Source: an uncultured Clostridiaceae bacterium
GTDB lineage: Bacteria > Bacillota > Clostridia > TANB77 > CAG-508
Reading direction: 5' to 3'
DNA: 64,000 bases
Assembly (NCBI GenBank): GCA_946628065.1
Contig: CAMOWC010000005.1
Coordinates: 1-64,000 of the forward strand
Shown here: positions 22,664 to 34,187 of the stretch, one piece after another
Layout of the letters: the number at the start of each line of letters is the position of its first letter
Position numbering within the stretch: the first letter of the stretch is position 1
Made by a program: the position numbers and the translations under genes
The notes under the pieces: model-generated
Seen by the model: the letters and a program-made list of their open reading frames with translations, nothing else
Told to the model about the DNA's origin: nothing
Database searches by the model: none

Positions 22664-23380
22664 ATGAATTTGAATTTAGACTACTATTTTAACAACTATG
22701 ATGACAATGAGGTTTTTAAGAAAGTATTAAGCTATAGCACATCTCTTTTAGATATGCATGATGCTGCTAAAAAGTTTTTAGAAGATGAAGTTACATCTAA
22801 AGATTTAAAAGAAAATAATGGAACTTTAATGGGTGACAATGTTACATTTATTGGAAACTACTTTATAGGTGAAGGAACAAAGATATATCCAGGAGTTACA
22901 ATAGAGGGACCTGTGTATATAGGAAAAAATGTTAATATAATGCCAGGTGCATACGTTAGACCTGGAACCATAGTGGGAGATAAGTGTGTAGTTGGCTTTA
23001 ATTCAGAAGTTAAAAACAGCATATTACAAAATGGAGCTAAAATAGCAAGCTTAGCTTTTGTCGGAGACAGCTTACTTGGCAAAAGTGCAAGAATAGGTTC
23101 GGGAGTTATTACTGCAAATCGTAGATTTGACCAGCAAAATATAAAATTGAAACAAGATGATGGTGAAAAATTAGACACTGGAAGTGATTTTTTTGGATGC
23201 ATAATGGGTGATTATTCTAGAATTGGAGCTAACAGTGTAACATCTCCTGGTACTTTAATTGGGCCGTATACTTGGATTTATCCTGCAACCTCACTTCATG
23301 GATTTATTCCTGCAGAGAAAAGAGTTTATAACAAGAGCAACTGGACAATTGAAGAAAACACTAAAACTGAGCTAAAATAA
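22664..23380 (+). CDS. left-handed beta-helix (hexapeptide) acyl/nucleotidyltransferase-like protein
   Basis: Hexapeptide repeats YPGVTIEGPVYIGKNVNIMPGAYVRPGTIVGDKCVVG; start at 22664 after RBS gaaagga. Confidence 0.8.
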   Translation: MNLNLDYYFNNYDDNEVFKKVLSYSTSLLDMHDAAKKFLEDEVTSKDLKENNGTLMGDNVTFIGNYFIGEGTKIYPGVTIEGPVYIGKNVNIMPGAYVRPGTIVGDKCVVGFNSEVKNSILQNGAKIASLAFVGDSLLGKSARIGSGVITANRRFDQQNIKLKQDDGEKLDTGSDFFGCIMGDYSRIGANSVTSPGTLIGPYTWIYPATSLHGFIPAEKRVYNKSNWTIEENTKTELK

Positions 23381-23432
23381 AAACTACAAAAACAAATAAT
23401 ATGGTTCACGTTTTTTTAATTTTGTAAAACAC

Positions 23433-23487
23433 GGTAAAAAGAAATAGACTTTTCGCTTGTATGTGCGAAAAGTCTATTTCTTTTTTA
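23433..23487. terminator. bidirectional terminator
   Basis: aaaaagaaatagacttttcgc ... gcgaaaagtctatttcttttt. Confidence 0.85.
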
Positions 23488-23935
23488 AATGATTTATGTT
23501 GTCTAAAAATGTTGCGTATTTATCAGCCAGTGTAATAATATAACTTACTTTGTATTTAGGAAAAACCACAGTCAGTGGCCACATATGTTTTAATATGGCA
23601 TCTTGTTCTACTTCGTTTAAATCAGCGATTTTCATTGCGTTATTTAATGCGATTCTTGGATGCCTAAATGCATGCAAGCCTTTTCCGTCTGGACGAGGTT
23701 TTCGCCAATCATATAAAAACAAATCATGCAAAATTCCTGCCCTTGCAGCGGATTTATAATCTGTATTAAATTTTTTTGCCATTTTATACGCATAATAAGA
23801 TACGCACAAGCAGTGATCATAACACGATGTTTCGAAATGATGTCTGTATTTTTTCATTTCTTGTACGGTATTATTATTTATTAAATCTTCTATAATTGAA
23901 TAAAACTCTTTATCACTAATGTATTTTTTGTCCAT
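23474..23935 (-). CDS. HD domain phosphohydrolase
   Basis: HHFETSCYDHCLCVSYYAYKMA...ARAGILHDLFLYDW. Confidence 0.85.
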   Translation of the reverse strand: MDKKYISDKEFYSIIEDLINNNTVQEMKKYRHHFETSCYDHCLCVSYYAYKMAKKFNTDYKSAARAGILHDLFLYDWRKPRPDGKGLHAFRHPRIALNNAMKIADLNEVEQDAILKHMWPLTVVFPKYKVSYIITLADKYATFLDNINHLKKK

Positions 23936-24157
23936 TTATTCCTCCTAAATAATACACAAAACTAATTATAGCATAAATTTAAGTAAATTCAAGCAAATAG
24001 CAATGCAACAAATTAAGATATGAGAAAAATTTTTAATTGTTTATAAAAAACGGTTGCGTTTTTACAAACAATGTAATATAATTGCAACAGAATTGTAACA
24101 AAAGTGTAATAAAATAATTTTTAGGGAAAAAAACCTTGAAGAAAGGGAAGATAATTA

Positions 24158-25162
24158 ATGTTTGGCTTTGGACAAGATATTGGAATTGATTTAGGAACAG
24201 CAACTGTTATTGCATATGTTAAAGGTAAAGGCATTGTATTAAGAGAGCCTTCTGTAGTTGCTGTTAATAATACTACAGGAGAGGTTCTTGCAATTGGACA
24301 GGAAGCAAGAAGAATGTTAGGAAGAACTCCTGGGAATATAGTTGCAACAAGACCTCTAAGAGAAGGTGTAATTTCTGACTATACAGTAACAGAAAAAATG
24401 CTTAAACATTTTATAAATAAAGTATGCGGTAGATTTGTCTTTGCACCAAGAATTATGATTTGTATCCCATCTCAGGTAACAGAAGTTGAGAAAAAAGCTG
24501 TAATTGATGCTGCTTCGCAAGCTGGAGCGAGAAAAGTATACTTGATTGAAGAGCCAATAGCAGCTGCAATTGGAGCAGGAATAGATATATCTAAAGCATG
24601 TGGAAATATGATAGTAGATATTGGAGGAGGAACTACAGATATAGCTGTAATATCACTAGGTGGTTCAGTTGTTAGCACATCACTTAAAGTTGCTGGAGAT
24701 AAATTTGACGAATACATTGTTAAATACATAAAGAAAAAGCACAATATTATGATTGGGGAAAGAACAGCAGAAGAATTAAAAGTTAATATAGGATGTGTTT
24801 ATCCTAAAATTCAAGATATTGAAATGGACATACGTGGAAGAGATTTAATAACAGGTCTTCCAAAAACAATTACAGTATATTCAAGTGAAATGATGGAGGC
24901 ATTAGAAGAGCCAGCTAACATGATTGTAGACGCTGTACATTCTGTATTAGAGCGTACACCACCAGAGCTTGCATCAGACATAAGTGATAAAGGCATATAC
25001 ATGACAGGCGGTGGATGCTTAGTTGATGGATTAGATAAATTACTAGCTGATAAAACAGGAATCAATGTTATGATCGCAGATGATGCAATTTCATGTGTAG
25101 CATTAGGAACAGGAAAGGCGCTAGATAATTTAGACTCACTAGATGGTAAAAGAAAAATTTAA
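24158..25162 (+). CDS. mreB: rod shape-determining protein MreB/Mbl
   Basis: MFGFGQDIGIDLGTATVIAYVKGKGIVLREPSVVA...MTGGGCLVDGL. Confidence 0.96.
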   Translation: MFGFGQDIGIDLGTATVIAYVKGKGIVLREPSVVAVNNTTGEVLAIGQEARRMLGRTPGNIVATRPLREGVISDYTVTEKMLKHFINKVCGRFVFAPRIMICIPSQVTEVEKKAVIDAASQAGARKVYLIEEPIAAAIGAGIDISKACGNMIVDIGGGTTDIAVISLGGSVVSTSLKVAGDKFDEYIVKYIKKKHNIMIGERTAEELKVNIGCVYPKIQDIEMDIRGRDLITGLPKTITVYSSEMMEALEEPANMIVDAVHSVLERTPPELASDISDKGIYMTGGGCLVDGLDKLLADKTGINVMIADDAISCVALGTGKALDNLDSLDGKRKI

Positions 25163-25225
25163 ATTGAATTTGGGGCAGGTAAAACAACCTGTCCCAAAAT
25201 TAATTATCTAAAAGAGGTAAAATCA

Positions 25226-26527
25226 ATGGAAAAAATGAAAATTGCTTTTCATACTTTAGGGTGCAAGGTCAATCAGTATGAAACTAACGCAATGATGCAA
25301 CAGTTTATTGAAAAAGGACACGAAATAGTTGAATTCGACAAAAAGGCTGATATATATATAATTAATACATGTACAGTTACAAACATGTCTGATAGAAAAT
25401 CAAGGCAGATGCTTAGAAAAGCAAAACAGAAAAACAAAAATGGAATAATTGTAGCAACAGGTTGCTATGCCCAAGTTGCAAAAGAAGAACTTGAAAAAAT
25501 AAGTGAAATTGATTTAATACTAGGAACAAATGAAAAAAATAATATTGTAAAATTTGTAGAAGACTTTTTGAATACAAAAAACAAAGTTAAAATTACTTCA
25601 GATGTAATGAGCCAAAAAGAATTTCTGGATTTTGGATGTGTAACTTCAATAGAAAGAACCAGAGCAGCAATAAAGATACAAGATGGATGCGACAGATTTT
25701 GCACATATTGTATTATTCCATACGCAAGAGGAAGAGTTAGAAGTAGAAAAGCTGAAAGCATCATCGCAGAAGTTAGTGAACTTGTAAAAGATGGAATAAA
25801 AGAAATAGTGCTAACAGGTATTCACATAGCATCATATGGAAAAGACTTTAAAGAAGAAAATGGACTTTTAAACTTATTAAAAGAATTAAATAAAATTTCT
25901 GGACTAAAGCGTATACGATTAGGTTCTATAGAACCTACATTAATAACTCCTGAATTTATAGAAGAAATAAAAAAAATAAAAAAAATTTGCGACCATTTTC
26001 ACTTATCACTTCAAAGTGGGTGCGATGAAACGTTAAAAAGAATGAACAGAAAATATACCACTGAAGAGTTTAGGCAAGCTGCTAAGAGGTTAAGAGAAGC
26101 ATTCCAGCACGTAGCATTAACGACAGATGTAATTGTTGGATTCCCAGGAGAAACAGAAAAAGAATTTAAACAAACATATAATTTCTTAAAAGAAATGAAC
26201 TTTTATAAAATGCACGTTTTTCCATATTCACAAAGAAAAGGTACAAAAGCAGCTATTATGGACAATCAAATAAGTACTGAAATAAAAGAAAAAAGAGTTA
26301 AAGAACTTATAGAACTATCTGATAAAAATGAGAGAAAAATACTAAATAGTTATATAAAAAAGGAGATAGAAGTTTTGTTTGAACAAGTGGAAGGAGAATA
26401 CATAAAAGGACACACTACTAACTATATAGAAGTTCAAGTGCCGAGCTTTCAAGCAAAAGAAAATGATATAAGTATAGTAAAAGTAACAAATGCTAAAGAT
26501 AAGAAACTTGAAGGCACTGTAATATAA
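25226..26527 (+). CDS. mtaB: tRNA (N6-L-threonylcarbamoyladenosine-C2)-methylthiotransferase
   Basis: MKIAFHTLGCKVNQYETNAM...CDRFCTYCIIPYARGRVRSR. Confidence 0.95.
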   Translation: MEKMKIAFHTLGCKVNQYETNAMMQQFIEKGHEIVEFDKKADIYIINTCTVTNMSDRKSRQMLRKAKQKNKNGIIVATGCYAQVAKEELEKISEIDLILGTNEKNNIVKFVEDFLNTKNKVKITSDVMSQKEFLDFGCVTSIERTRAAIKIQDGCDRFCTYCIIPYARGRVRSRKAESIIAEVSELVKDGIKEIVLTGIHIASYGKDFKEENGLLNLLKELNKISGLKRIRLGSIEPTLITPEFIEEIKKIKKICDHFHLSLQSGCDETLKRMNRKYTTEEFRQAAKRLREAFQHVALTTDVIVGFPGETEKEFKQTYNFLKEMNFYKMHVFPYSQRKGTKAAIMDNQISTEIKEKRVKELIELSDKNERKILNSYIKKEIEVLFEQVEGEYIKGHTTNYIEVQVPSFQAKENDISIVKVTNAKDKKLEGTVI

Positions 26528-26641
26528 TTGTAATATTCTCGTAACAAACATTTAACATTAAATCTATTGAAAAATACATATTTATATAGTATAAGTATAC
26601 TATAATGAATGAAGATATAAATACAAAGGAGGAATATAATA

Positions 26642-26944
26642 ATGGAAGAGAAAAACAATGGTGTAGTAGAATATGAAGTTGGAAGCACAACAGCAACAGG
26701 TGAATATACTAATGGTACAGTTGGCGGTGTAAATGCAACAGCTGGATTGCCAAAAGAAGTTAGTGTTTGGTCAAAAATTAAAGCTTTTTTACTACAAGAT
26801 GTAAATAGAGACATAGTTGTTACAATGACACCTCATCAAGAAAAAGTTTTAAGAGAAGTTCATGATTTCTGGTTCCAAGAGATTAATTTTGGAAAAGTAA
26901 AAGATTTCCTATTCCAAGACATAACTTTAGGATTAAAGAAATAA
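26642..26944 (+). CDS. hypothetical protein with repeated FLxQD motif
   Basis: 100 aa: KIKAFLLQDVNRDIVV ... KVKDFLFQDITLG. Confidence 0.6.
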   Translation: MEEKNNGVVEYEVGSTTATGEYTNGTVGGVNATAGLPKEVSVWSKIKAFLLQDVNRDIVVTMTPHQEKVLREVHDFWFQEINFGKVKDFLFQDITLGLKK

Positions 26945-26961
26945 AATGATAAAAATATTAA

Positions 26962-26992
26962 AAGAACCACTTGCAAAGTGGTTCTTTTTAAT
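26962..26992 (+). terminator. terminator
   Basis: aaaagaaccacttgcaaagtggttctttttaa. Confidence 0.9.
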
Positions 26993-27010
26993 ATACAATA
27001 TGTGTATTGA

Positions 27011-28069
<1,059 letters not shown>

Positions 28070-28082
28070 AATATAAATGATA

Positions 28083-28110
28083 TATGGGCGGGCATATGCC
28101 CGCTTGTTTT
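28083..28110 (+). terminator. terminator-like hairpin after gap
   Basis: gggcgggcatatgcccgcttgtttt. Confidence 0.8.
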
Positions 28111-28123
28111 AAATGGAGGAAAT

Positions 28124-28372
28124 ATGCAAGAAATAAAAGTTAATGCAATATACAAACACTTCAAGGGTGATTTATATTTAGTAGTAGATTTTGCAACCCA
28201 TAGCGAAACAAAAGAAAAGTATGTCGTATATCGCGCTCTATATGGAAATGGAGAACTATATATAAGGCCATACGAAATGTTTGCATCTGAAGTAGATAGA
28301 AACAAGTATCCAGATGTTAAACAAAAATATAGATTTGAATTACAGAATATAAAAAGTGTAAGGGGGAATTAA
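28124..28372 (+). CDS. DUF1653-like protein
   Basis: [49 protein letters not shown]. Confidence 0.85.
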   Translation: MQEIKVNAIYKHFKGDLYLVVDFATHSETKEKYVVYRALYGNGELYIRPYEMFASEVDRNKYPDVKQKYRFELQNIKSVRGN

Positions 28373-28376
28373 AAAT

Positions 28377-29561
28377 ATGAATAAGAAAACAGTTAGAGAT
28401 ATTGATGTAAGAGGTAAAAAAGTGCTTGTTAGATGTGATTTCAATGTCCCACAAGATGAGAATGGAGCAATTACTGATAATAGAAGAATAGTTGCAGCAC
28501 TTCCTACAATTAATTACCTTTTAGAAAATAATGCAAAGGTAATTTTATGCTCACATTTAGGAAGACCAAAAGGTGAAGTAAATCCAAAATATTCTCTAAG
28601 ACCTGTAGCAGATGAACTTGCTAAACTACTTGGAAAAGAGGTAAAATTAGCAGGTGATGTGGTTGGCGACAGCGCAAGGAGCTTAACTGCAAATATGCAA
28701 GAAGGAGAAATAGTATTACTTGAAAATGTCAGATATGAAGCCGGAGAAGAAAAAAATGATGAAGAGCTTTCCAAAGCATTTGCTTCTTTAGCTGAAGTAT
28801 ATGTAAATGATGCATTTGGAACAGCACATAGGGCACATAGCTCAACAACAGGAGTTGCAAGCTACTTACCTGCTGTTTCTGGTTTCTTGATTGAGAAAGA
28901 GTTGGAATTTTTGGGTTCTAGTTTAGAAAATCCTGAAAGACCATTTGTATCTATATTAGGTGGAGCAAAAGTTTCAGACAAAATAGGGGTTATAGAAAAA
29001 TTATTAGACAAAGTAGATACACTTATAATTGGTGGAGGAATGGCATTTACATTCTTAAAATCTCAAGGACATAAAATAGGTAAGTCTATCTGCGAAGATG
29101 ACAAACTTGACCTCGCAAAAGAACTTTTAGAAAAAGCTAAATCAAAAGGAGTAAAGCTTTTATTACCAATAGATACACATGTTTCAACCGACTATTCAAA
29201 TGATGCTGATGACAAATGGGTAGAGTCTCAAGATATACCAGATGGATGGGAAGGATTGGATATAGGACCTGAAACAATTAAATTATTTGAAGAAGCTTTG
29301 CAAGGTGCAAAGACAGTTGTATGGAATGGACCTCTTGGAGTATGCGAGTTTTCAAAATTTAAAACTGGAACATATGAAATAGCAAAAATACTTGCCAACT
29401 TAGACGCTACAACAATAATCGGAGGAGGAGACTCTGCAGCTGCTATCGAAAAGATGGGCCTTTCAGATAAAATGACTCATATTTCAACAGGCGGAGGAGC
29501 ATCTCTTGAATTCCTAGAAGGGAAGAAACTTCCAGGAATTGAAGCATTACAAGACAAATAA
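28377..29561 (+). CDS. pgk: phosphoglycerate kinase
   Basis: [20 protein letters not shown]...[13 protein letters not shown]. Confidence 0.98.
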   Translation: MNKKTVRDIDVRGKKVLVRCDFNVPQDENGAITDNRRIVAALPTINYLLENNAKVILCSHLGRPKGEVNPKYSLRPVADELAKLLGKEVKLAGDVVGDSARSLTANMQEGEIVLLENVRYEAGEEKNDEELSKAFASLAEVYVNDAFGTAHRAHSSTTGVASYLPAVSGFLIEKELEFLGSSLENPERPFVSILGGAKVSDKIGVIEKLLDKVDTLIIGGGMAFTFLKSQGHKIGKSICEDDKLDLAKELLEKAKSKGVKLLLPIDTHVSTDYSNDADDKWVESQDIPDGWEGLDIGPETIKLFEEALQGAKTVVWNGPLGVCEFSKFKTGTYEIAKILANLDATTIIGGGDSAAAIEKMGLSDKMTHISTGGGASLEFLEGKKLPGIEALQDK

Positions 29562-29578
29562 AATAAGGAGGAAATGCT

Positions 29579-30331
29579 ATGCGAAAAAAAGTTATTGCAG
29601 GAAATTGGAAGATGAATATGCTTCCAAATGAAGCTATTGAATTTATTCAAAAATTAGAACCACTTGTAAAAGATACCAAAAACGAAGTCGTATTATGTGT
29701 TCCATATACAGACCTTTTCTATAGTCTTCTTACAGCTCAAGGAACTAATATAAAAATAGGAGCTCAAAACATGCATTATGAAGAAAAAGGAGCATACACA
29801 GGAGAAGTTTCAGCAGAAATGCTAAAAGGCATTGGAGTAGAATATGTTATTATAGGACACTCTGAAAGAAGAGCATATTTTGCAGAAACAGATGAAACTG
29901 TAAACAAGAAAATTAAAGCTGCTTTAAAAAATGAATTAAAACCAATAGTATGTGTAGGAGAAAGTTTGGAACAAAGGGAAAAAGGGGAAACACAACAAAT
30001 AATTACAAATCAAACAAAACTTGCTTTAGACGGACTAAAGCCAGAAGAAGTAGAAAAAGTAATTATTGCATATGAACCAATTTGGGCAATAGGAACAGGA
30101 AAAACTGCTACAGCAGATGATGCAGAAACAAGCATACATGCTATAAGAGAAGAAATTAATAAAACATATGGACAAGAGACATCTGATAGAGTTATAATAC
30201 AATATGGTGGAAGTGTAAAATCTTCTAACAGTAAAGAATTATTTTCAATGCCAGACATAGACGGAGGTTTAGTTGGCGGAGCAAGCTTAGATGCAACAGA
30301 ATTTGCCAAAATTGTAAACTTTGAAAATTAG
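29579..30331 (+). CDS. tpiA: triosephosphate isomerase
   Basis: RKKVIAGNWKMN...AYEPIWAIGTGKTAT. Confidence 0.98.
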   Translation: MRKKVIAGNWKMNMLPNEAIEFIQKLEPLVKDTKNEVVLCVPYTDLFYSLLTAQGTNIKIGAQNMHYEEKGAYTGEVSAEMLKGIGVEYVIIGHSERRAYFAETDETVNKKIKAALKNELKPIVCVGESLEQREKGETQQIITNQTKLALDGLKPEEVEKVIIAYEPIWAIGTGKTATADDAETSIHAIREEINKTYGQETSDRVIIQYGGSVKSSNSKELFSMPDIDGGLVGGASLDATEFAKIVNFEN

Positions 30332-30342
30332 AAAGGAGAATG

Positions 30343-30489
30343 GCAACCAGTGGGGACGTTTCCCAAAGGGGGATTTTCCCTCCCCTGGGGACAGGTCTTA
30401 AAATAAATTAATATATAATGAAAGGTTTAGTTAAGACCTGTCCCCAGGGGAGGGAAAATCCCCCTTTGGGAAACGTCCCCACTGGTTGC
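30343..30489. repeat. palindromic GGGGACGT-family element B (58-bp perfect inverted repeats)
   Basis: gcaaccagtggggacgtttcccaaagggggattttccctcccctggggacaggtctta at 30343-30400 is the exact reverse complement of 30432-30489. Confidence 0.95.
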
Positions 30490-30501
30490 TTAAATTAAAA
30501 C

Positions 30502-32037
30502 ATGGATAAAAAAACAACAATGCTAATGATAATTGATGGCTTTGGTATAAACCCAGAAACAAATGGAAACGCGGTAAAATTAGCGAAAACACCAACTCTT
30601 GATAAACTTATGAAACAATGTCCTAACACGATTATTCACACAAGCGGATTAGATGTAGGGCTACCTGATGGACAAATGGGCAATTCAGAGGTAGGACACA
30701 CAAATATTGGAGCAGGGCGAATTGTATACCAAGAACTAACAAGAATAACAAAATCTATAGAAGATGGCGATTTCTTCAGCATCCCTGAATTTGTAACAGC
30801 AATAGAAAACTGTAAAAAGAACAAATCTAAGCTACACATAATGGGATTGCTTTCAGATGGAGGAGTTCATAGCCATATTCGACATTTATATGGATTATTA
30901 GAATTAGCAAAGAGAAAAGGTTTTGAAGATGTATATGTGCATTGTTTCTTAGATGGAAGAGACACACCTCCTGCATCAGCAGAAGGATATATAACTGAAC
31001 TTGAGAAGAAAATGAACGAAAAAGGTGTCGGCAAGATTGCCAGTATCATGGGAAGATTCTATGCAATGGATAGAGACAAAAGATGGGAAAGAGTACAGAA
31101 AGCATATGACGCACTAGTAAACGGCGAAGGAGAAAAGAGTACTAGTGCTGTAAGCGCAATTGAAAGTTCATACCAAAAAGAAATATTTGATGAATTCGTT
31201 GTTCCAACTGTGATAACAGGAGCAGATGGAGAGGCTATTGCAACAATAGGACAAAATGATTCTGTAATATTTTATAACTTTAGACCAGATAGGGCTAGAG
31301 AAATAACTAGAGCTATAGTAGATAATGATTTTAAAGACTTTGAGAAGAAATTACTAAATGTTTACTATGTATGTTTTACTAGTTATGATGAAACAATGCC
31401 AAATGTTAATATTGCATTTAAAAAAGCTGAAATCAAAAATACATTTGGAGAATATATAAGTAATAAAGGGCTTACGCAACTAAGAATTGCCGAAACCGAA
31501 AAATATGCACATGTTACATTTTTCTTCAATGGCGGAGAAGAAAAACAATATAAAAATGAAGATAGAATATTAATTCCTTCTCCAAAAGTAGAAACATATG
31601 ATTTAAAACCAGAAATGAGTGCAATAGAAGTAACAGATAAAGTTGTAGAAGCTATACTTTCTAAAAAATATGATAGCATCATTTTAAATTATGCAAACTG
31701 TGATATGGTAGGCCATACTGGAAGTTTGGAAGCCGCAATTAAAGCCGTAGAAACTGTTGACACGTGTCTTGCACGTGTACTTGATGCCATAGAGAAGACC
31801 AATAGCGTGCTATTAATAACAGCAGATCATGGAAATGCAGAACAAATGATAGACTATAAAACAGGAGAACCACATACGGCGCATACAACTAATGTGGTAC
31901 CTTTAATATTAGTAGGAGTACCAAACAAAGGAGTAAAAGAAGGTAGACTAGCAGATTTAGCACCAACGATGTTAGATGCTATGGGATTAGAAAAACCGGA
32001 AGAAATGACAGGAGAGAGCCTTTTAGTTAACGTTTAA
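30502..32037 (+). CDS. gpmI: 2,3-bisphosphoglycerate-independent phosphoglycerate mutase
   Basis: TTMLMIIDGFGINPE...GNSEVGHTNIGAGR...ADHGNAEQM. Confidence 0.98.
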   Translation: MDKKTTMLMIIDGFGINPETNGNAVKLAKTPTLDKLMKQCPNTIIHTSGLDVGLPDGQMGNSEVGHTNIGAGRIVYQELTRITKSIEDGDFFSIPEFVTAIENCKKNKSKLHIMGLLSDGGVHSHIRHLYGLLELAKRKGFEDVYVHCFLDGRDTPPASAEGYITELEKKMNEKGVGKIASIMGRFYAMDRDKRWERVQKAYDALVNGEGEKSTSAVSAIESSYQKEIFDEFVVPTVITGADGEAIATIGQNDSVIFYNFRPDRAREITRAIVDNDFKDFEKKLLNVYYVCFTSYDETMPNVNIAFKKAEIKNTFGEYISNKGLTQLRIAETEKYAHVTFFFNGGEEKQYKNEDRILIPSPKVETYDLKPEMSAIEVTDKVVEAILSKKYDSIILNYANCDMVGHTGSLEAAIKAVETVDTCLARVLDAIEKTNSVLLITADHGNAEQMIDYKTGEPHTAHTTNVVPLILVGVPNKGVKEGRLADLAPTMLDAMGLEKPEEMTGESLLVNV

Positions 32038-32052
32038 TTAATAATTAGTATC

Positions 32053-32096
32053 TTAATAAATAGTGGATAATTATTAGTTATTCACTATTTATTTTG
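32053..32096 (+). terminator. terminator-like hairpin
   Basis: aataaatagtggataattattagttattcactatttatttt. Confidence 0.75.
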
Positions 32097-32114
32097 TAGA
32101 AGGGAGAATAGAAG

Positions 32115-32774
32115 TTGAAAGATACTCCAAAAATGCGAAAATTATACATAGACATACAAAGTCAATTGTTCTATATGATACCAGAAAGCTTTGAAAAAAT
32201 ATATTTGTATACAGCAATACTGGATCAAGTTCATGGCATGCCGATTGGAGAGATGTTTTTCTATTACTTACCTAAAGGCATTTTAAAGAAAAAACCCGTT
32301 AACGTATACGAGATACCAAATAAATTTAGCATAGAGGATGATGTATATTCAAAAATGATTAACAAATTGTATGAATATATAAAAGAGCTTAGAGAAGAGG
32401 CTATTTCAAGTGGGCAGAAACCGTGGACCAATATTACGATTTCAATTGAAGACTTTAAGTTTTCTATCGAATACGATTATGAGGACCTGACTCAGTCACC
32501 ATATTCCAATTATGAAAGACACATAATTTGGAGATATAAATACCTTCAAACAGACATAAATAGCTACAATAAAAAAGAAAGAAAACTATTAATAAAATAT
32601 TTAAACGAAGAAAAAGAAGAAAAGAAAGATGTACATCAAGAAAACATTTATGCAAATAAAAAAAAGAAAGTAATAGCATATGATATAAATAAAGAACTAC
32701 GTGAAGCTCAAATTGAAGAAGAAAAGAAAGAAAAAGAAATGGAAGTAAACCAGATATTAAATACAAAAAAATAA
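32115..32774 (+). CDS. hypothetical protein (DUF600-like possibility, charged C-terminus)
   Basis: 219 aa ORF with RBS; family not certain. Confidence 0.55.
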   Translation: MKDTPKMRKLYIDIQSQLFYMIPESFEKIYLYTAILDQVHGMPIGEMFFYYLPKGILKKKPVNVYEIPNKFSIEDDVYSKMINKLYEYIKELREEAISSGQKPWTNITISIEDFKFSIEYDYEDLTQSPYSNYERHIIWRYKYLQTDINSYNKKERKLLIKYLNEEKEEKKDVHQENIYANKKKKVIAYDINKELREAQIEEEKKEKEMEVNQILNTKK

Positions 32775-32789
32775 ACAAAAGGAGAGAAT

Positions 32790-33680
32790 ATGGAATATTT
32801 ATTAAATGGAATTAGAGGATTTTGTATGGCTCTTGCAGACAGTGTGCCAGGTGTATCTGGAGGCACTATAGCTTTTATATTAGGTTTTTATGATAAGTTT
32901 ATTGGTTCGTTAAATGGCTTAATATATGGGAAAAAACAAGAAAAAAAGGAATCTTTATTATTTTTAATTAAAGTTGGTATTGGTTGGGTAATAGGAATGG
33001 CTCTAGCAGTACTTTTACTGGGAAATCTATTCCAAACTCATATATATGAAGTAAGCTCGCTATTTATAGGGTTTGTAATACTCGCAATTCCACTTATAAT
33101 AAAAACTGAAAAAGAATCTATAAAAGGTCATTACATAAATATTATTTTTACAATTATAGGTATTACTATTGTTGCACTTATAACATATTTTAACCCAATT
33201 GCTGGAGAAGAAAATGCGGTAAATATAGCAGAACTAAATATAGGATTGGGATTATATATTTTTGTTTCAGCAATGGTAGCAATTTCTGCAATGGTACTAC
33301 CTGGGATATCAGGATCAACATTATTACTAATATTTGGACTATACATACCTGTTATCTCAGCTTTAAAAGATATACTACATTTTAATTTTAATTCGCTTCC
33401 TGCAATAATCATTTTTGGATTAGGTGTAATTACAGGTATAGTGCTAGTAATAAAACTTATAAAAACAGCGCTTGAAAAATATAGAAGTCAAACAATATAT
33501 TTTATAATTGGGCTTATGATAGGCTCTTTGTACGCAATAGTAATGGGACCAACTACTCTAAGTGTACCAAAAGATCCACTTAGCTTTGGAACATTTAATA
33601 TTATATTTTTTGTACTTGGTGGTGCAATAATATTTGGGCTAGAGAAAGCAAAAGACTTCTTAGAGAAAAAGAAAAATTAA
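32790..33680 (+). CDS. DUF368 family membrane protein
   Basis: GIRGFCMALADSVPGVSGGTIAFILGFYDKFI. Confidence 0.92.
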   Translation: MEYLLNGIRGFCMALADSVPGVSGGTIAFILGFYDKFIGSLNGLIYGKKQEKKESLLFLIKVGIGWVIGMALAVLLLGNLFQTHIYEVSSLFIGFVILAIPLIIKTEKESIKGHYINIIFTIIGITIVALITYFNPIAGEENAVNIAELNIGLGLYIFVSAMVAISAMVLPGISGSTLLLIFGLYIPVISALKDILHFNFNSLPAIIIFGLGVITGIVLVIKLIKTALEKYRSQTIYFIIGLMIGSLYAIVMGPTTLSVPKDPLSFGTFNIIFFVLGGAIIFGLEKAKDFLEKKKN

Positions 33681-33690
33681 AATTCAACCA

Positions 33691-33733
33691 AAATGGATGT
33701 ACAGATTTTGAGCAAATCGGTACATCCATTTTG
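33691..33733 (+). terminator. terminator
   Basis: aaaatggatgtacagatt...aaatcggtacatccatttt. Confidence 0.8.
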
Positions 33734-33812
33734 CTCAAATAAGTACGTTTTTTGATTTTATAGATGAAATATGATATAATAAATATATCAAACAAAAGGA
33801 GGTGCCATCAAC

Positions 33813-33995
33813 ATGGCAACAAGCAAACTGGGACGGGTATGGCAAGAGATCAAGGTAGTTGTAAAGTGGCTAGTAAGAGTCGCTTTGGCAGTAGCTTTCT
33901 TGCTTATCCTCGGATCCTTTCTGGCATACATGTACCGGGACACGGTTCCGAGCATGTTCGCATGGTTTGCCCAGTTCTGGGCTAGGATTTTCTAA
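33813..33995 (+). CDS. small single-TM protein of atypical composition
   Basis: 60 aa; own promoter-like tatgatataat, strong RBS aaaggaggt, own terminator; GC-rich codons including two in-frame CGG (33834, 33936). Confidence 0.6.
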   Translation: MATSKLGRVWQEIKVVVKWLVRVALAVAFLLILGSFLAYMYRDTVPSMFAWFAQFWARIF

Positions 33996-33997
33996 GG

Positions 33998-34037
33998 CAC
34001 CGCGCACGGAAAACAACTGGTTTCCGTGCGACTTTTT
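33998..34037 (+). terminator. terminator of the 33813 cassette
   Basis: cgcacggaaaacaactggtttccgtgcgacttttttt. Confidence 0.9.
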
Positions 34038-34187
34038 TTGATTAAAACTATTGCAAAACAAACATAACTATGTTATAATATTTCCTGTTAAATCGCACGC
34101 TTAGTTAGTTTTTACCAGTGCCTATAAGGTTAGTAAAAATGAATAAAACTATGCGGAGGAAACAAAACTAAAAGGAGGAATTTTAAA

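Noticed and set aside
33764-33985. Alternative 73-aa ORF overlapping cassette A
   Set aside because: Starts within the promoter region, lacks an RBS, and the 33813 frame has a strong RBS, a TM helix and a stop just before the terminator.
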